Source of the DNA: Clostridia bacterium
GTDB taxonomy: Bacteria; Bacillota_A; Clostridia; Oscillospirales; CAG-272
Assembly: GCA_017452945.1 (NCBI GenBank)
Contig: JAFTLD010000073.1
Coordinates: 1-21,520, forward strand
Direction: 5' to 3'
Length of the DNA stretch: 21,520 nt
Shown: in pieces, positions 7,365 through 14,922 of the stretch
Layout of the letters: each line of letters opens with the position of its first letter
Numbering within the stretch: position 1 is the first letter of the stretch
The notes under the pieces: generated by a model
Told to the model about the DNA's origin: nothing
The model's input: only the letters and a program-made list of their open reading frames with translations
Databases searched by the model: none
Program-made: the position numbers and the translations under genes

Positions 7365-8225
7365 TTATGACTCGCTTTCACGCATCGGTTCACCGACGGT
7401 ATAATTCCCTTCCATAACGGTTTCGATGTCAAGAGGGCCACCGTCCGAACCTATGTAGACTGTCAGCATTTCTCCCCCAACAGATTCCCACACCAAAGCG
7501 TAAGAAAAATTACTGGCGCCATGAAAATCATGCGGCTTTCCCAAAATTTCCACGACTTCCTGCACCGTCATCCCTTTTTGGATCTGATCAAAATCTTGCG
7601 CTGTTGGCTTGTGTGTTTTTTCGCGATCCATATACAAAGCCACGGCTTGTTCCCTTGATAAGGTTTCGGCTTCGGTAGTGTCAAGTTCCGAATGTGAAAC
7701 ACATATACAGGTAGCTATCCCATTTGAAAGAATTTTTTCTCGAAATTCAATAGATAGATCATATGGAGTTTCTCCATCAAACTCTATACTATACTGTGTA
7801 CCACTATCACTCGTCCAGCATAACCAAATCCCATGCGGAAACGGGATTGACATATCGTGCGGTTTCCCGACAATCGCCACAACTTGTGAAATATGCATCC
7901 CTTCCTCGATCAAATCAAAATCCGAATCATGAGGAATATGTTGCCTGTTCTTATCCAAATAAGTTGCTTCAAGTCTATCTATTTCCGCCAAATACTCATC
8001 CCAATGCTCAGTCACGTAGTCATAATACGATGTGGTTGATACTTCAGATGTCTCCGATTCTGCAGTATCTTGTATCCGAAAGCACAATATGTCCTTTAGG
8101 GTATCGATTAACTCGCTATTCGATTCTCCACTTAAATGGTCAGCAAATAACATCCCAGTCACAACCAAAAGTATTATGATAATCGAATAAATGAATACTA
8201 TTAGAACAATATATCTTTTCTTCAT
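7365..8225 (-). CDS. Membrane-anchored protein with two BamE/SmpA-like domains
   Basis: The 286-residue protein begins with a positive N-terminus and one membrane segment (about residues 6-27), leaving the rest outside the cell. Two similar units follow, 'DFDLIEEGMHISQVVAIVGKPHD' split about 102-124 and 'DFDQIQKGMTVQEVVEILG' at 211-229, each followed by a strand-rich part. The 'I..GM...eVv.ilGkP' pattern is that of BamE/SmpA-like lipoprotein folds, found in Gram-positives as secreted domains of unclear role. The ATG at 8225 is preferred; an in-frame GTG at 8237 is possible and neither has a strong ribosome site. The gene is A+T-richer than its neighbours. It lies 41 bases after the small ORF ending at 8267 and probably shares its promoter. 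Function unknown. Confidence 0.7.
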   Translation of the reverse strand: MKKRYIVLIVFIYSIIIILLVVTGMLFADHLSGESNSELIDTLKDILCFRIQDTAESETSEVSTTSYYDYVTEHWDEYLAEIDRLEATYLDKNRQHIPHDSDFDLIEEGMHISQVVAIVGKPHDMSIPFPHGIWLCWTSDSGTQYSIEFDGETPYDLSIEFREKILSNGIATCICVSHSELDTTEAETLSREQAVALYMDREKTHKPTAQDFDQIQKGMTVQEVVEILGKPHDFHGASNFSYALVWESVGGEMLTVYIGSDGGPLDIETVMEGNYTVGEPMRESES

Positions 8226-8266
8226 AATTTTACTCACTCGTTATTACATAATATAGGATGTCACTG

Positions 8267-8551
8267 TCATACCAAAGCGACGGATTGCTGCAATACCACC
8301 CCCCCAGATGAATCATCCGAGGGCATCTCGTTTAATAACTCACTTGGGGTGCCATTGTAGCCATGTTTATTAGCCCATAATCCCATATCTGTTCGATACC
8401 AAAAATGATAATCCATAATTTCCCAATTCGTTCCTACGCGCAAAACAACAATCCACTGATTGTCGTCAATTTCAATATCCCACCCATCGTTGCTCGATTC
8501 AGTTTGTTCCCATAATCCCGGGTAATACACATCTAACCATTTTTCAAACAA
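8267..8551 (-). CDS. Small hypothetical Trp-rich protein
   Basis: The open frame extends up to 8674, but a consensus promoter (8583-8611) lies inside its upper part, so translation must start lower. TTG at 8551 has AAGGGA ten bases upstream and gives 95 residues; GTG at 8578 would start almost at the transcript end. The protein is acidic and aromatic-rich ('WDIEIDDNQWIVVLRVG', 'YHFWYRTDMGLWANKHGY'), without signal peptide or membrane segment, and ends in a Ser/Gly/Val tail. I do not recognise a family. It is the first gene of the island unit and precedes the BamE-like protein by 41 bases. Confidence 0.5.
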   Translation of the reverse strand: MFEKWLDVYYPGLWEQTESSNDGWDIEIDDNQWIVVLRVGTNWEIMDYHFWYRTDMGLWANKHGYNGTPSELLNEMPSDDSSGGVVLQQSVALV

Positions 8552-8582
8552 TGACTGATGTTCCCTTGCTGTTTTCACAATC

Positions 8583-8611
8583 ATTATAGCACAATTAACA
8601 TCATTTGTCAA
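8583..8611 (-). promoter_or_regulatory. Consensus promoter of the island gene pair
   Basis: On the minus strand TTGACA (8606-8611), a 17-base spacer and TATAAT (8583-8588), a perfect match to the housekeeping consensus. It overlaps an in-frame ATG of the reading frame below it, which excludes that ATG as a start. Confidence 0.75.
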
Positions 8612-8718
8612 CCCAGAACCCAAAGTACAGGCCTGATTATATGATTGTCGGAGAGGAATCACAAGCAAATTCATCCTCTCTTACTAAACACATATGGAAC
8701 ATTGAGAAAATCCTCTCC

Positions 8719-8840
8719 GTTCTTTTCTTTGACACCGCTGGCGCAAAGAAAAGAACCAAAAGAAACGCCGAGAATGTTTCGCCTCTGCGGAGGCGACCAA
8801 GGGCTCTGCCCTTGGAGCCCGCAAACTTTTGTAAAAGTTT
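8719..8840 (+). repeat. Family 2 multi-hairpin repeat, second copy (inverted)
   Basis: Hairpins GTTCTTTTCTTTG..CAAAGAAAAGAAC (8719-8756), CGCCTC..GAGGCG (8780-8795), CCAAGGG..CCCTTGG (8797-8815) and AAACTTTT..AAAAGTTT (8823-8840). Order and sequence match the copy at 6683-6808 in reverse. With that copy it brackets the A+T-rich island. The stretch 8612-8718 holds nothing else I can identify. Confidence 0.8.
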
Positions 8841-8888
8841 GATCAAAACTTTTCATCAGTTAGGTCGCTATAAACTTCTGCGCACCCC

Positions 8889-8918
8889 TTGACATTTCTC
8901 TTGTCCTCATGCTATAAT
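8889..8918 (+). promoter_or_regulatory. Promoter of alaS
   Basis: TTGACA (8889-8894), an 18-base spacer and TATAAT (8913-8918), 44 bases upstream of the start codon. The leader is too short for a T-box riboswitch. Confidence 0.8.
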
Positions 8919-8962
8919 AAATAGTTGATAATATGATTTCATCCGAAAGGAATTTTTACACT

Positions 8963-11599
8963 ATGCAATGGACATCCTTAAATGATCTGAGAGAGAAGTA
9001 TCTGGCTTTCTTTGAGTCCAAGGGCCACCTCCGTCTTCCCTCTTATCCGCTCGTTCCTATTAACGACAAATCCCTGCTCCTGATCAACTCGGGCATGGCT
9101 CCCATGAAGAAGTTCTTCACCGGTGAGGAGATTCCTCCCCGTAACCGTGTTACCACTTGCCAGAAGTGCATTCGTACCCCCGACCTTGAGCGCGTGGGTC
9201 ACACCGCACGCCACGGTACCTTCTTTGAAATGCTGGGCAACTTCTCGTTTGGCGATTACTTCAAGAACGAGGCCATTCCGTGGGCTTGGGAGTTTTTGAC
9301 CTCCCCCGAATGGTTGGATATTCCCGAAGAGCTGCTCTGGCCTTCCGTTTACGAGCACGACGAAGAAGCCTTTGAGCTTTGGAACAAGGTCATTGGCGTT
9401 CCCGCTGAGCGCATTACCCGTCTTGGCAAGGCTGATAACTTCTGGGAGCACGGCTCCGGCCCCTGCGGCCCTTGCTCCGAGATCTACTTTGACCGTGGCA
9501 TCGAGCACGGCTGTGGCGACCCCAATTGCCGCCCCGGCTGCGACTGCGACCGCTTCATGGAGATCTGGAACAACGTATTCTCCCAGTTTGACAACGACGG
9601 ACACGGCAACTACACCGAGCTGAAGTCCAAGAACATCGACACCGGTATGGGCCTTGAGCGTCTGGCTTGCGTCATGCAGGGCGCAGACAACATGTTCTTG
9701 GTTGACACCAACCGCCGCATCCTTGATACCGTTTGCACCATCGCAGGCAAGACCTACGGTGCCGACGCCAACGACGATATTTCGATCCGTGTTTGCACCG
9801 ACCACATCAAGAGCGCCATGTTCATGATCTGCGACGGTGTTATCCCCTCCAACGAGGGACGCGGCTACGTTTTGCGCCGCATCATTCGTCGCGCATGCCG
9901 CCACGGTAAGCTGCTTGGCATCAATCATGCATTCCTCTCCGACCTTTGCGTGGTTGCTATGGAGGAAAACTGCGGTGCTTATCCCGAGTTGACCACCAAG
10001 CACGACTATATCCTCAAGGTTCTTTCTCTGGAGGAAAAGCGCTTTGACGCTACCATTGACGCAGGCCTCTCCATTCTTTCCGATCTCTTGCATGGCGCGA
10101 TTGCACAGAATGCCGACACCATTTCGGGCGAGGAAGTATTCAAGCTGTACGATACCTTTGGCTTCCCCATCGACCTGACGCGCGAGATCGCAGCTGAATC
10201 CGGCCTTAAGATCGACGAAGACACCTTCAAGAAGCTGATGAACGATCAGAAGCAGCGCGCACGTGCTGCCCGCGGCAATATCAGCGGCTGGAGCGAGGCT
10301 TCCAAGTCTGCACTTTCCGACATTGCCAAGACCGAATTTACCGGCTATACCGAATACAGAACACAGGCTACGGTCATTGCGATCCTTGCCGAGGACTCCC
10401 TTGTTGACAGCGTCAGCGAGGGTGACTGCACCGTCATTCTGGACAAGACCCCCTTCTATGGTGAAGGCGGCGGCCAGGTTGGCGACACAGGTACCATCTA
10501 CAAGGATGGCGTGATGATCAGCGTCACCGACACCAAAAAGACAGACGGCATTTACCTGCATCTTTGCACAGTCAGTGAGGGTGTACTGAACGTTGGCGAC
10601 GTAGTCACCGCAGACATTGCAGACCTTCGTCGTGATGCCATCAAGCGCAACCACTCCGCTTGCCACCTGTTGCAGGCAGCTCTGCGCTCTGTACTTGGCA
10701 CGCACGTTGAGCAGGCAGGCTCTTACGTGGATGAAACCCGCTGCCGCTTCGACTTCTCTCACTTTGCCGCTATGACCGAGGACGAGATCCGCAAGGTTGA
10801 GGCGCTTGTTAACCTGCACATTCTGGCTGCCAACTCCATTGAGAGCGTAGAGACCGACATCGAATCCGCACGCGCAGCAGGCGCTATGGCTCTGTTTGGC
10901 GAAAAGTACGGCAAGATCGTACGCATGGTCAAGATGGGCGACTTCTCGACCGAGCTTTGCGGTGGTACACACTGTGATAATACCGGCAAGATCGGTATGT
11001 TCAAGATCATTTCCGAGTCTTCCGTAGCTGCAGGCGTGCGCAGAATTGAAGCCACTACCGGCTTTGGCGTGCTTGAACTGCTGGCACAGAAGGATGCAAT
11101 GATCAATCAGGTTGCAAAAGAGCTCAAGGTTCAGAACCCCGCAGACAGCACAAAGAGAGTTGCACAGCTGCACGCGGAACTGGCAGCAGCCAAGAAGGAG
11201 ATCGAATCGCTGAATGCCAAGATCGCAGGCTCCAAGCTGGATAGCCTTTTGAGCGGTGCCAAGGTTGTTGGCAGCGTCAAGTTGATCGCAGCGCACATGA
11301 GCGGCATGCAGATGGATGCAGTTCGCGCACTGGCAGACCAGATCAAGGCTGACCACGCTGACACGGTTGCGGTACTTGCAGTCAATGCAAACGGCAAGCT
11401 CAACTTTATTGCAGTTGCAGGCAAGGATGCCGTTACAGCAGGCGCACACGCAGGCAAGCTGGTTGGCGCTGTTGCAGCAGTGACCGGCGGTAAGGGCGGC
11501 GGACGTCCCGACAACGCAATGGCAGGTGGCAATGACGCTTCCAAGATCGCAGACGCACTTGCAGCTGCAGAAGGCACACTCGCAGGTCAGCTTAAGTAA
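8963..11599 (+). CDS. alaS: Alanyl-tRNA synthetase
   Basis: The 878-residue cytoplasmic enzyme charges tRNA-Ala with alanine using ATP. The class II catalytic domain opens with 'FFESKGHLRLPSYPLVP' and contains 'GMAPMKKFFTG', 'TCQKCIRTPDLERVG' and 'HGTFFEMLGNFSFGDYF'. The Cys-rich insertion 'GCGDPNCRPGCDCDRFMEIWN' and motif 3-type 'NEGRGYVLRRIIRRA' follow. The editing domain keeps all four zinc ligands: His564 and His568 in 'HSACH', Cys666 and His670 in 'CGGTH', at the same numbers as in Escherichia coli. The C-Ala part ends with the glycine-rich 'GGKGGGRPDNAMAGG'. Length is normal. The start at ATG 8963 follows GAAAGGA; the frame also opens at 8933 but that lies close to the promoter and has no ribosome site. 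It is transcribed alone. Its product also supplies the Ala-tRNA that RqcH uses. Confidence 0.98.
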   Translation: MQWTSLNDLREKYLAFFESKGHLRLPSYPLVPINDKSLLLINSGMAPMKKFFTGEEIPPRNRVTTCQKCIRTPDLERVGHTARHGTFFEMLGNFSFGDYFKNEAIPWAWEFLTSPEWLDIPEELLWPSVYEHDEEAFELWNKVIGVPAERITRLGKADNFWEHGSGPCGPCSEIYFDRGIEHGCGDPNCRPGCDCDRFMEIWNNVFSQFDNDGHGNYTELKSKNIDTGMGLERLACVMQGADNMFLVDTNRRILDTVCTIAGKTYGADANDDISIRVCTDHIKSAMFMICDGVIPSNEGRGYVLRRIIRRACRHGKLLGINHAFLSDLCVVAMEENCGAYPELTTKHDYILKVLSLEEKRFDATIDAGLSILSDLLHGAIAQNADTISGEEVFKLYDTFGFPIDLTREIAAESGLKIDEDTFKKLMNDQKQRARAARGNISGWSEASKSALSDIAKTEFTGYTEYRTQATVIAILAEDSLVDSVSEGDCTVILDKTPFYGEGGGQVGDTGTIYKDGVMISVTDTKKTDGIYLHLCTVSEGVLNVGDVVTADIADLRRDAIKRNHSACHLLQAALRSVLGTHVEQAGSYVDETRCRFDFSHFAAMTEDEIRKVEALVNLHILAANSIESVETDIESARAAGAMALFGEKYGKIVRMVKMGDFSTELCGGTHCDNTGKIGMFKIISESSVAAGVRRIEATTGFGVLELLAQKDAMINQVAKELKVQNPADSTKRVAQLHAELAAAKKEIESLNAKIAGSKLDSLLSGAKVVGSVKLIAAHMSGMQMDAVRALADQIKADHADTVAVLAVNANGKLNFIAVAGKDAVTAGAHAGKLVGAVAAVTGGKGGGRPDNAMAGGNDASKIADALAAAEGTLAGQLK

Positions 11600-11654
11600 T
11601 TCGCATCGGTAATTACCCCATATGGGTATTTCGAACTTGAAACAAAAATAAAAA

Positions 11655-11694
11655 GGAGACCAAAACAGCTGTCGCTGTTTTGGTCTCCTTTTTT
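11655..11694. terminator. Bidirectional terminator between alaS and the isomerase gene
   Basis: GGAGACCAAAACAGC and GCTGTTTTGGTCTCC form a perfect 15-base-pair stem with loop TGTC, with a T run after it (11689-11694) and an A run before it. It can serve both the plus-strand alaS and the convergent minus-strand operon ending at 11728. Confidence 0.92.
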
Positions 11695-11727
11695 GCTATC
11701 CTAAAAATGACAAGAAAATGCGTTATA

Positions 11728-12696
11728 TCATGCCCAGCTCATGGTCGTGGGCTTTTCTTCATAAATACAGATATCCTTCAGGAATGCAACCGCCTTGGCA
11801 AGGCCTTCGTCGATGGTCATCAGGCTGTCCTCATGCTCGATGGACAGCACGCGGTCATAGCCGACAAGGCGCAGGTTGGAAACCATATCTCTCCAATAGG
11901 TCTCACCGTTGCCATAGCCAACCGTGCGGAAGATCCATGCGCGATGGATCTCGTCGCCATAATGCTTGGTGTCCAGCACACCGTTCTTGGCCACGTTGAT
12001 CGCATCGATCTTGGTGTCCTTTGCATGGAAGTGATAGATCGCCCCCTGCAGCTCACGAATGGCCGCCACAGGATCCATGCCCTGCCAGATCAGGTGAGAG
12101 GGATCAAAGTTTGCACCGATCACGTCACCGACAGCCGCACGCAGCTTGAGCAGCGTTTCGGGGTTGTAAACACAGAATCCGGGATGCATTTCAAACGCAA
12201 TGCGGGTCACACCGTGCGCCAAGGCATATGCGCCTGCTTCCTTCCAATAAGGAATCAGCACCTCGTTCCACTGCCAATCCAGGATCTTAAGAAAATCATC
12301 CGGCCAAGGGCAAGTCACCCAGTTGGGGTACTTTGCGCCGGGGGCGTCACCGGGGCAGCCCGAGAAGGTGATGACGGTGTCAATGCCCATCTTCTCTGCC
12401 AGCAGCACTGCCTCGCGGAAGTCCTTATCAAAAGAAGCGGCAATTTCGGGATCGGGATGCACGGCATTGCCGTGGCATGCCAGCGCGCAAACGCTGACGT
12501 CATATTTTTTCAGAGTTGCAATAAATTCATCGTATTTTGCAGGATCGGCCAACAGCTCTGCAGGGTTGCAGTGTGCCTTGCCGGGATAACCGCCCGCACC
12601 AAGCTCTACGGTATGCACACCAAGACCGGTGATGATCGAAAGAGCCTCGTCCAAGGATTTATTGCCGTATAAATTTGCAAGTACGCTGATCTTCAT
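11728..12696 (-). CDS. Sugar-phosphate isomerase/epimerase (xylose isomerase-like TIM barrel)
   Basis: The 322-residue protein belongs to the AP endonuclease 2 / xylose isomerase-like TIM barrel family, which includes IolE and many sugar epimerases. The likely metal-binding residues appear in order at strand ends: Glu in 'IAFEMHPGF', Asp and His in 'GANFDPSHLIWQG', His in 'YHFHAKDTK' and Glu in 'LSIEHED'. The true substrate is unknown. The ATG at 12696 has a GAGGAT site about eight bases upstream. It follows the Gfo/Idh/MocA gene by 14 bases; such pairs commonly interconvert or oxidise sugars, inositols or their keto forms. The operon ends at the shared terminator near 11670. Confidence 0.88.
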   Translation of the reverse strand: MKISVLANLYGNKSLDEALSIITGLGVHTVELGAGGYPGKAHCNPAELLADPAKYDEFIATLKKYDVSVCALACHGNAVHPDPEIAASFDKDFREAVLLAEKMGIDTVITFSGCPGDAPGAKYPNWVTCPWPDDFLKILDWQWNEVLIPYWKEAGAYALAHGVTRIAFEMHPGFCVYNPETLLKLRAAVGDVIGANFDPSHLIWQGMDPVAAIRELQGAIYHFHAKDTKIDAINVAKNGVLDTKHYGDEIHRAWIFRTVGYGNGETYWRDMVSNLRLVGYDRVLSIEHEDSLMTIDEGLAKAVAFLKDICIYEEKPTTMSWA

Positions 12697-12710
12697 GAAA
12701 ATATCCTCAC

Positions 12711-13793
12711 TTAGTCAAAATAATAGGGCTGGCCGGTCTTTGCGGACTCGTAAATGCCCTCAAGAATTCTGGTGACCGTGTAAGCCTGCTCGGGGAGCAC
12801 GCAAGGATCGGTATCATTCACGACCGCATTGATCCACTGTGCTGCCTCCAACACTGCGGGGTCACCGCTGCTCACGCCTTCATAGAAAGCTGCCCCCTGG
12901 GGATTGAGCGTGGGACGCAAAATGTACTGGCTGTTGTTACGAATGCCGTTGATGCGTACGCCGTCGTGCAGGTCACCGCCTGCCTTGGTGCCGCAAACCA
13001 GCGTGGTTGCCTCGCGCACGTCGATCATGTTGATCGCCCAAGAGGACTCCAGATTGATGGTTGCACCGTTTTCCATGACCACAAAGCCAAACGCGCTGTC
13101 CTCAACCGTGAACTTTTCGGGATCCCAGTTGCCCCATGCGTTGCCCTGATTGGTGTCCTTGTTGAGCTTGTGATAGGACGTGCCGACGCAGTACTTGGGC
13201 TTGTAGTTATCCATGATCCAAAGAGTCAGGTCAAGTGCGTGCGTACCAATATCGATCAGAGGACCGCCGCCCTGCTCGTACTCATTCAGAAATACGCCCC
13301 AAGTGGGAACGGCTCTGCGGCGAAGCGCGGTTGCCTTTGCGTAGTAAATATCACCAAACGTGCCGTCTTCCGCTTCTTTCTTGAGATACTGGGAATCAGC
13401 TCTTTGACGGCTCTGGTAGCCGATGGTCAGCTTCTTGCCGGTTTCCTTGGCAGCATCCACCATCTTCTTTGCCTCAACGGAGTTGATTGCCATGGGCTTT
13501 TCGCACATAACGTGCTTGCCGGAGTGCAGCGCGTCAACCGTGATAAAAGAGTGGGAGCGGTTGGGGGTGCAGACGTGTACCACGTCAATGGTGGTGTCGG
13601 CCAGCAGTTCCTTGTAATCGGTGCAAACCAGCGCGTCGGGCGTGCCGTACTTTGCCTTTGCGTCAATTGCTCTCTGCTCGATAATGTCGCAGAACGCAAC
13701 CATTTCCACGTTGGGAAGCTGCTTAAGCGAGGGCATGTGCTTGCCGTTTGCAATACCGCCGCAACCAATGATACCAATTCTGAGCTTTTCCAT
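12711..13793 (-). CDS. Gfo/Idh/MocA family oxidoreductase
   Basis: The 360-residue NAD(P)-dependent dehydrogenase has an N-terminal Rossmann motif 'IGIIGCGGIANGKHMP' (6-21), the 'VHVCTPNRSH' strand, the family signature 'KHVMCEKPMA' with Glu98-Lys99-Pro100, and 'GGGPLIDIGTHALDLTLW' with Asp181 and His185, the residues that usually serve catalysis. Members oxidise sugars or inositols; the substrate is not evident. The start at 13793 is chosen for GGAGGA nine bases upstream; the frame extends to 13856 through repeats and a hairpin in the leader. It is first in the operon with the isomerase. The leader contains GGCGGC/GCCGCC around 13828-13842. Confidence 0.92.
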   Translation of the reverse strand: MEKLRIGIIGCGGIANGKHMPSLKQLPNVEMVAFCDIIEQRAIDAKAKYGTPDALVCTDYKELLADTTIDVVHVCTPNRSHSFITVDALHSGKHVMCEKPMAINSVEAKKMVDAAKETGKKLTIGYQSRQRADSQYLKKEAEDGTFGDIYYAKATALRRRAVPTWGVFLNEYEQGGGPLIDIGTHALDLTLWIMDNYKPKYCVGTSYHKLNKDTNQGNAWGNWDPEKFTVEDSAFGFVVMENGATINLESSWAINMIDVREATTLVCGTKAGGDLHDGVRINGIRNNSQYILRPTLNPQGAAFYEGVSSGDPAVLEAAQWINAVVNDTDPCVLPEQAYTVTRILEGIYESAKTGQPYYFD

Positions 13794-13846
13794 AAAATTC
13801 GTCCTCCATATAGGAAAATTTTGTTTGGCGGCATCGCCGCCATTGT

Positions 13847-13867
13847 ATAACGCCATGATAACGCCAT
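13847..13867. promoter_or_regulatory. Direct repeat in the leader of the sugar operon, possible operator
   Basis: ATAACGCCAT occurs twice (13847-13856 and 13858-13867), 11 bases apart, i.e. about one helix turn. It lies 54-74 bases upstream of the oxidoreductase start and may bind a regulator on one face. I could not define a convincing -35/-10 pair. Confidence 0.35.
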
Positions 13868-13890
13868 ATTTTTACAATTATATAATACCG

Positions 13891-13982
13891 AAAAAATCCC
13901 GATTTTGCAAGCGCAAAACCGGGATTTTTCAATGTTTGGAGATTTGCATAATTTTACCAAAGAAAATTTGTGCAAGAGTGCT
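13891..13982 (-). repeat. Family 3 3'-end repeat with terminator, first copy
   Basis: Starting eight bases after the SIR2-like stop codon and reading on the minus strand: 'cactcttgcacaaatt', a variable part, 'aaattatgcaaatct', then a hairpin AAATCCCGGTTTTGC / GCAAAATCGGGATTT (13894-13927) followed by TTT. In RNA the one mismatch is a G-U pair only on the minus strand, which supports function there. The same block follows the SPOCS gene at 19252-19342. The hairpin is a good intrinsic terminator for the LRR/SIR2 operon. Confidence 0.8.
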
Positions 13983-13989
13983 GTGGGCA

Positions 13990-14922
13990 TCAAGATATTT
14001 TCTTCTTCATGTCCGCAAGAGCTTGGGCATAGAACTCTTGATAACTCAAATTGAGTACTTCATTTTGACCGCTTGTTTCGAAATCAAAATCAATCGGGTC
14101 AACAAGCTTATTCCCATGGTAATCTTTCAGCGTATTGAGAAGCTCCAGCTTTGGACTATATTCCTTTGCTTTGGGTTCATAGAAATACATCTTACCTTGA
14201 TTATCACGATCCCTTGCCTTGCGGTTGAGCAACCACCACAGATCAAACTCAAAAACGCCAAAGCCAAAACCTATGCAGTAGATATCACCGTATAAAAATG
14301 CATCTATCCAGCTTGTCCCTCGCTCAATCTTTTTGTCAGCTTTTCCCCATCTGTTGTTATCGATCTTGTTTATCTCTTCCTTGATCTTGCACAACAAGTT
14401 TCCGTAGTAATAGTGTCCCAATACAATGCTATCCGGCTTTCTGTGCTCACCGTGAATATGCCAGATACGGTTCTCGCTTTTCTCAAAGTTGACCTTGTTA
14501 TACGTATATAACGTATACCTGCGTTCTGCAGTTCCCGGTACGTGTGTCGTCATTTTTTCAAGTTGGCGTTCAGTAATGCTTTGGACACCAAGAGAAGCAG
14601 CTTCAAACTCATAAGTATAATTGGTCGTCAATATTTCATCGAAGCCCATACGCAAAAGCTCACGGAGCAAATCGTAGCAATCGGACGTCACGTTCGAATC
14701 AAGCAGCATTGCTTTCTTCTCCTTCAGCTTTTTATCCACATGATCATCGGTTAGCAGAATTGCTTGCAAAGGCGAGGGACACTGCTTGAATTGCTCATTT
14801 GCCAGCAATTCCTTGTTTTCCGCAATGCTTCCTAAATAATCCTTCCAAGACATGCCACCGTATGCCTGCAGAACTCCGGCACCGATCAGCAAAACACGAG
14901 GCCTTACTGTATCTGTACTCAT
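13990..14922 (-). CDS. SIR2-like protein, possible NAD-hydrolysing defence effector
   Basis: The 310-residue protein resembles the SIR2-like (SIR2_2) family. A glycine-rich start 'VLLIGAGVLQAYGG' (10-23) fits NAD binding; 'EILTTNYTYEFE' carries Asn101 and 'RIWHIHGEHRKPDSIVLG' carries His157, the Asn and His expected of the SIR2 active site. 'IYCIGFGFGVFEFDLWWLLN' (215-233, split here) is the late glycine motif. No signal peptide or membrane segment, so cytoplasmic. In systems such as Thoeris ThsA and DSR, SIR2-like domains deplete NAD after phage sensing, but many singletons are untested. The start at 14922 gives an ATGA overlap with the stop of the upstream LRR lipoprotein, with GGGGG and AAGGA close upstream; this implies translational coupling. 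A frame from 14937 has no better site. The family 3 terminator follows. Confidence 0.82.
   Translation of the reverse strand: MSTDTVRPRVLLIGAGVLQAYGGMSWKDYLGSIAENKELLANEQFKQCPSPLQAILLTDDHVDKKLKEKKAMLLDSNVTSDCYDLLRELLRMGFDEILTTNYTYEFEAASLGVQSITERQLEKMTTHVPGTAERRYTLYTYNKVNFEKSENRIWHIHGEHRKPDSIVLGHYYYGNLLCKIKEEINKIDNNRWGKADKKIERGTSWIDAFLYGDIYCIGFGFGVFEFDLWWLLNRKARDRDNQGKMYFYEPKAKEYSPKLELLNTLKDYHGNKLVDPIDFDFETSGQNEVLNLSYQEFYAQALADMKKKIS

Noticed and set aside
8612..8962. T-box or other riboswitch before alaS
   Set aside because: The promoter lies 44 bases from the start codon, leaving no room for a leader RNA; the upstream hairpins belong to family 2.
8978..11449. An 823-residue open frame antisense to alaS
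   Set aside because: It lies entirely within a certain gene, has no family signal, and reflects the codon bias of alaS; a ribosome site is lacking.
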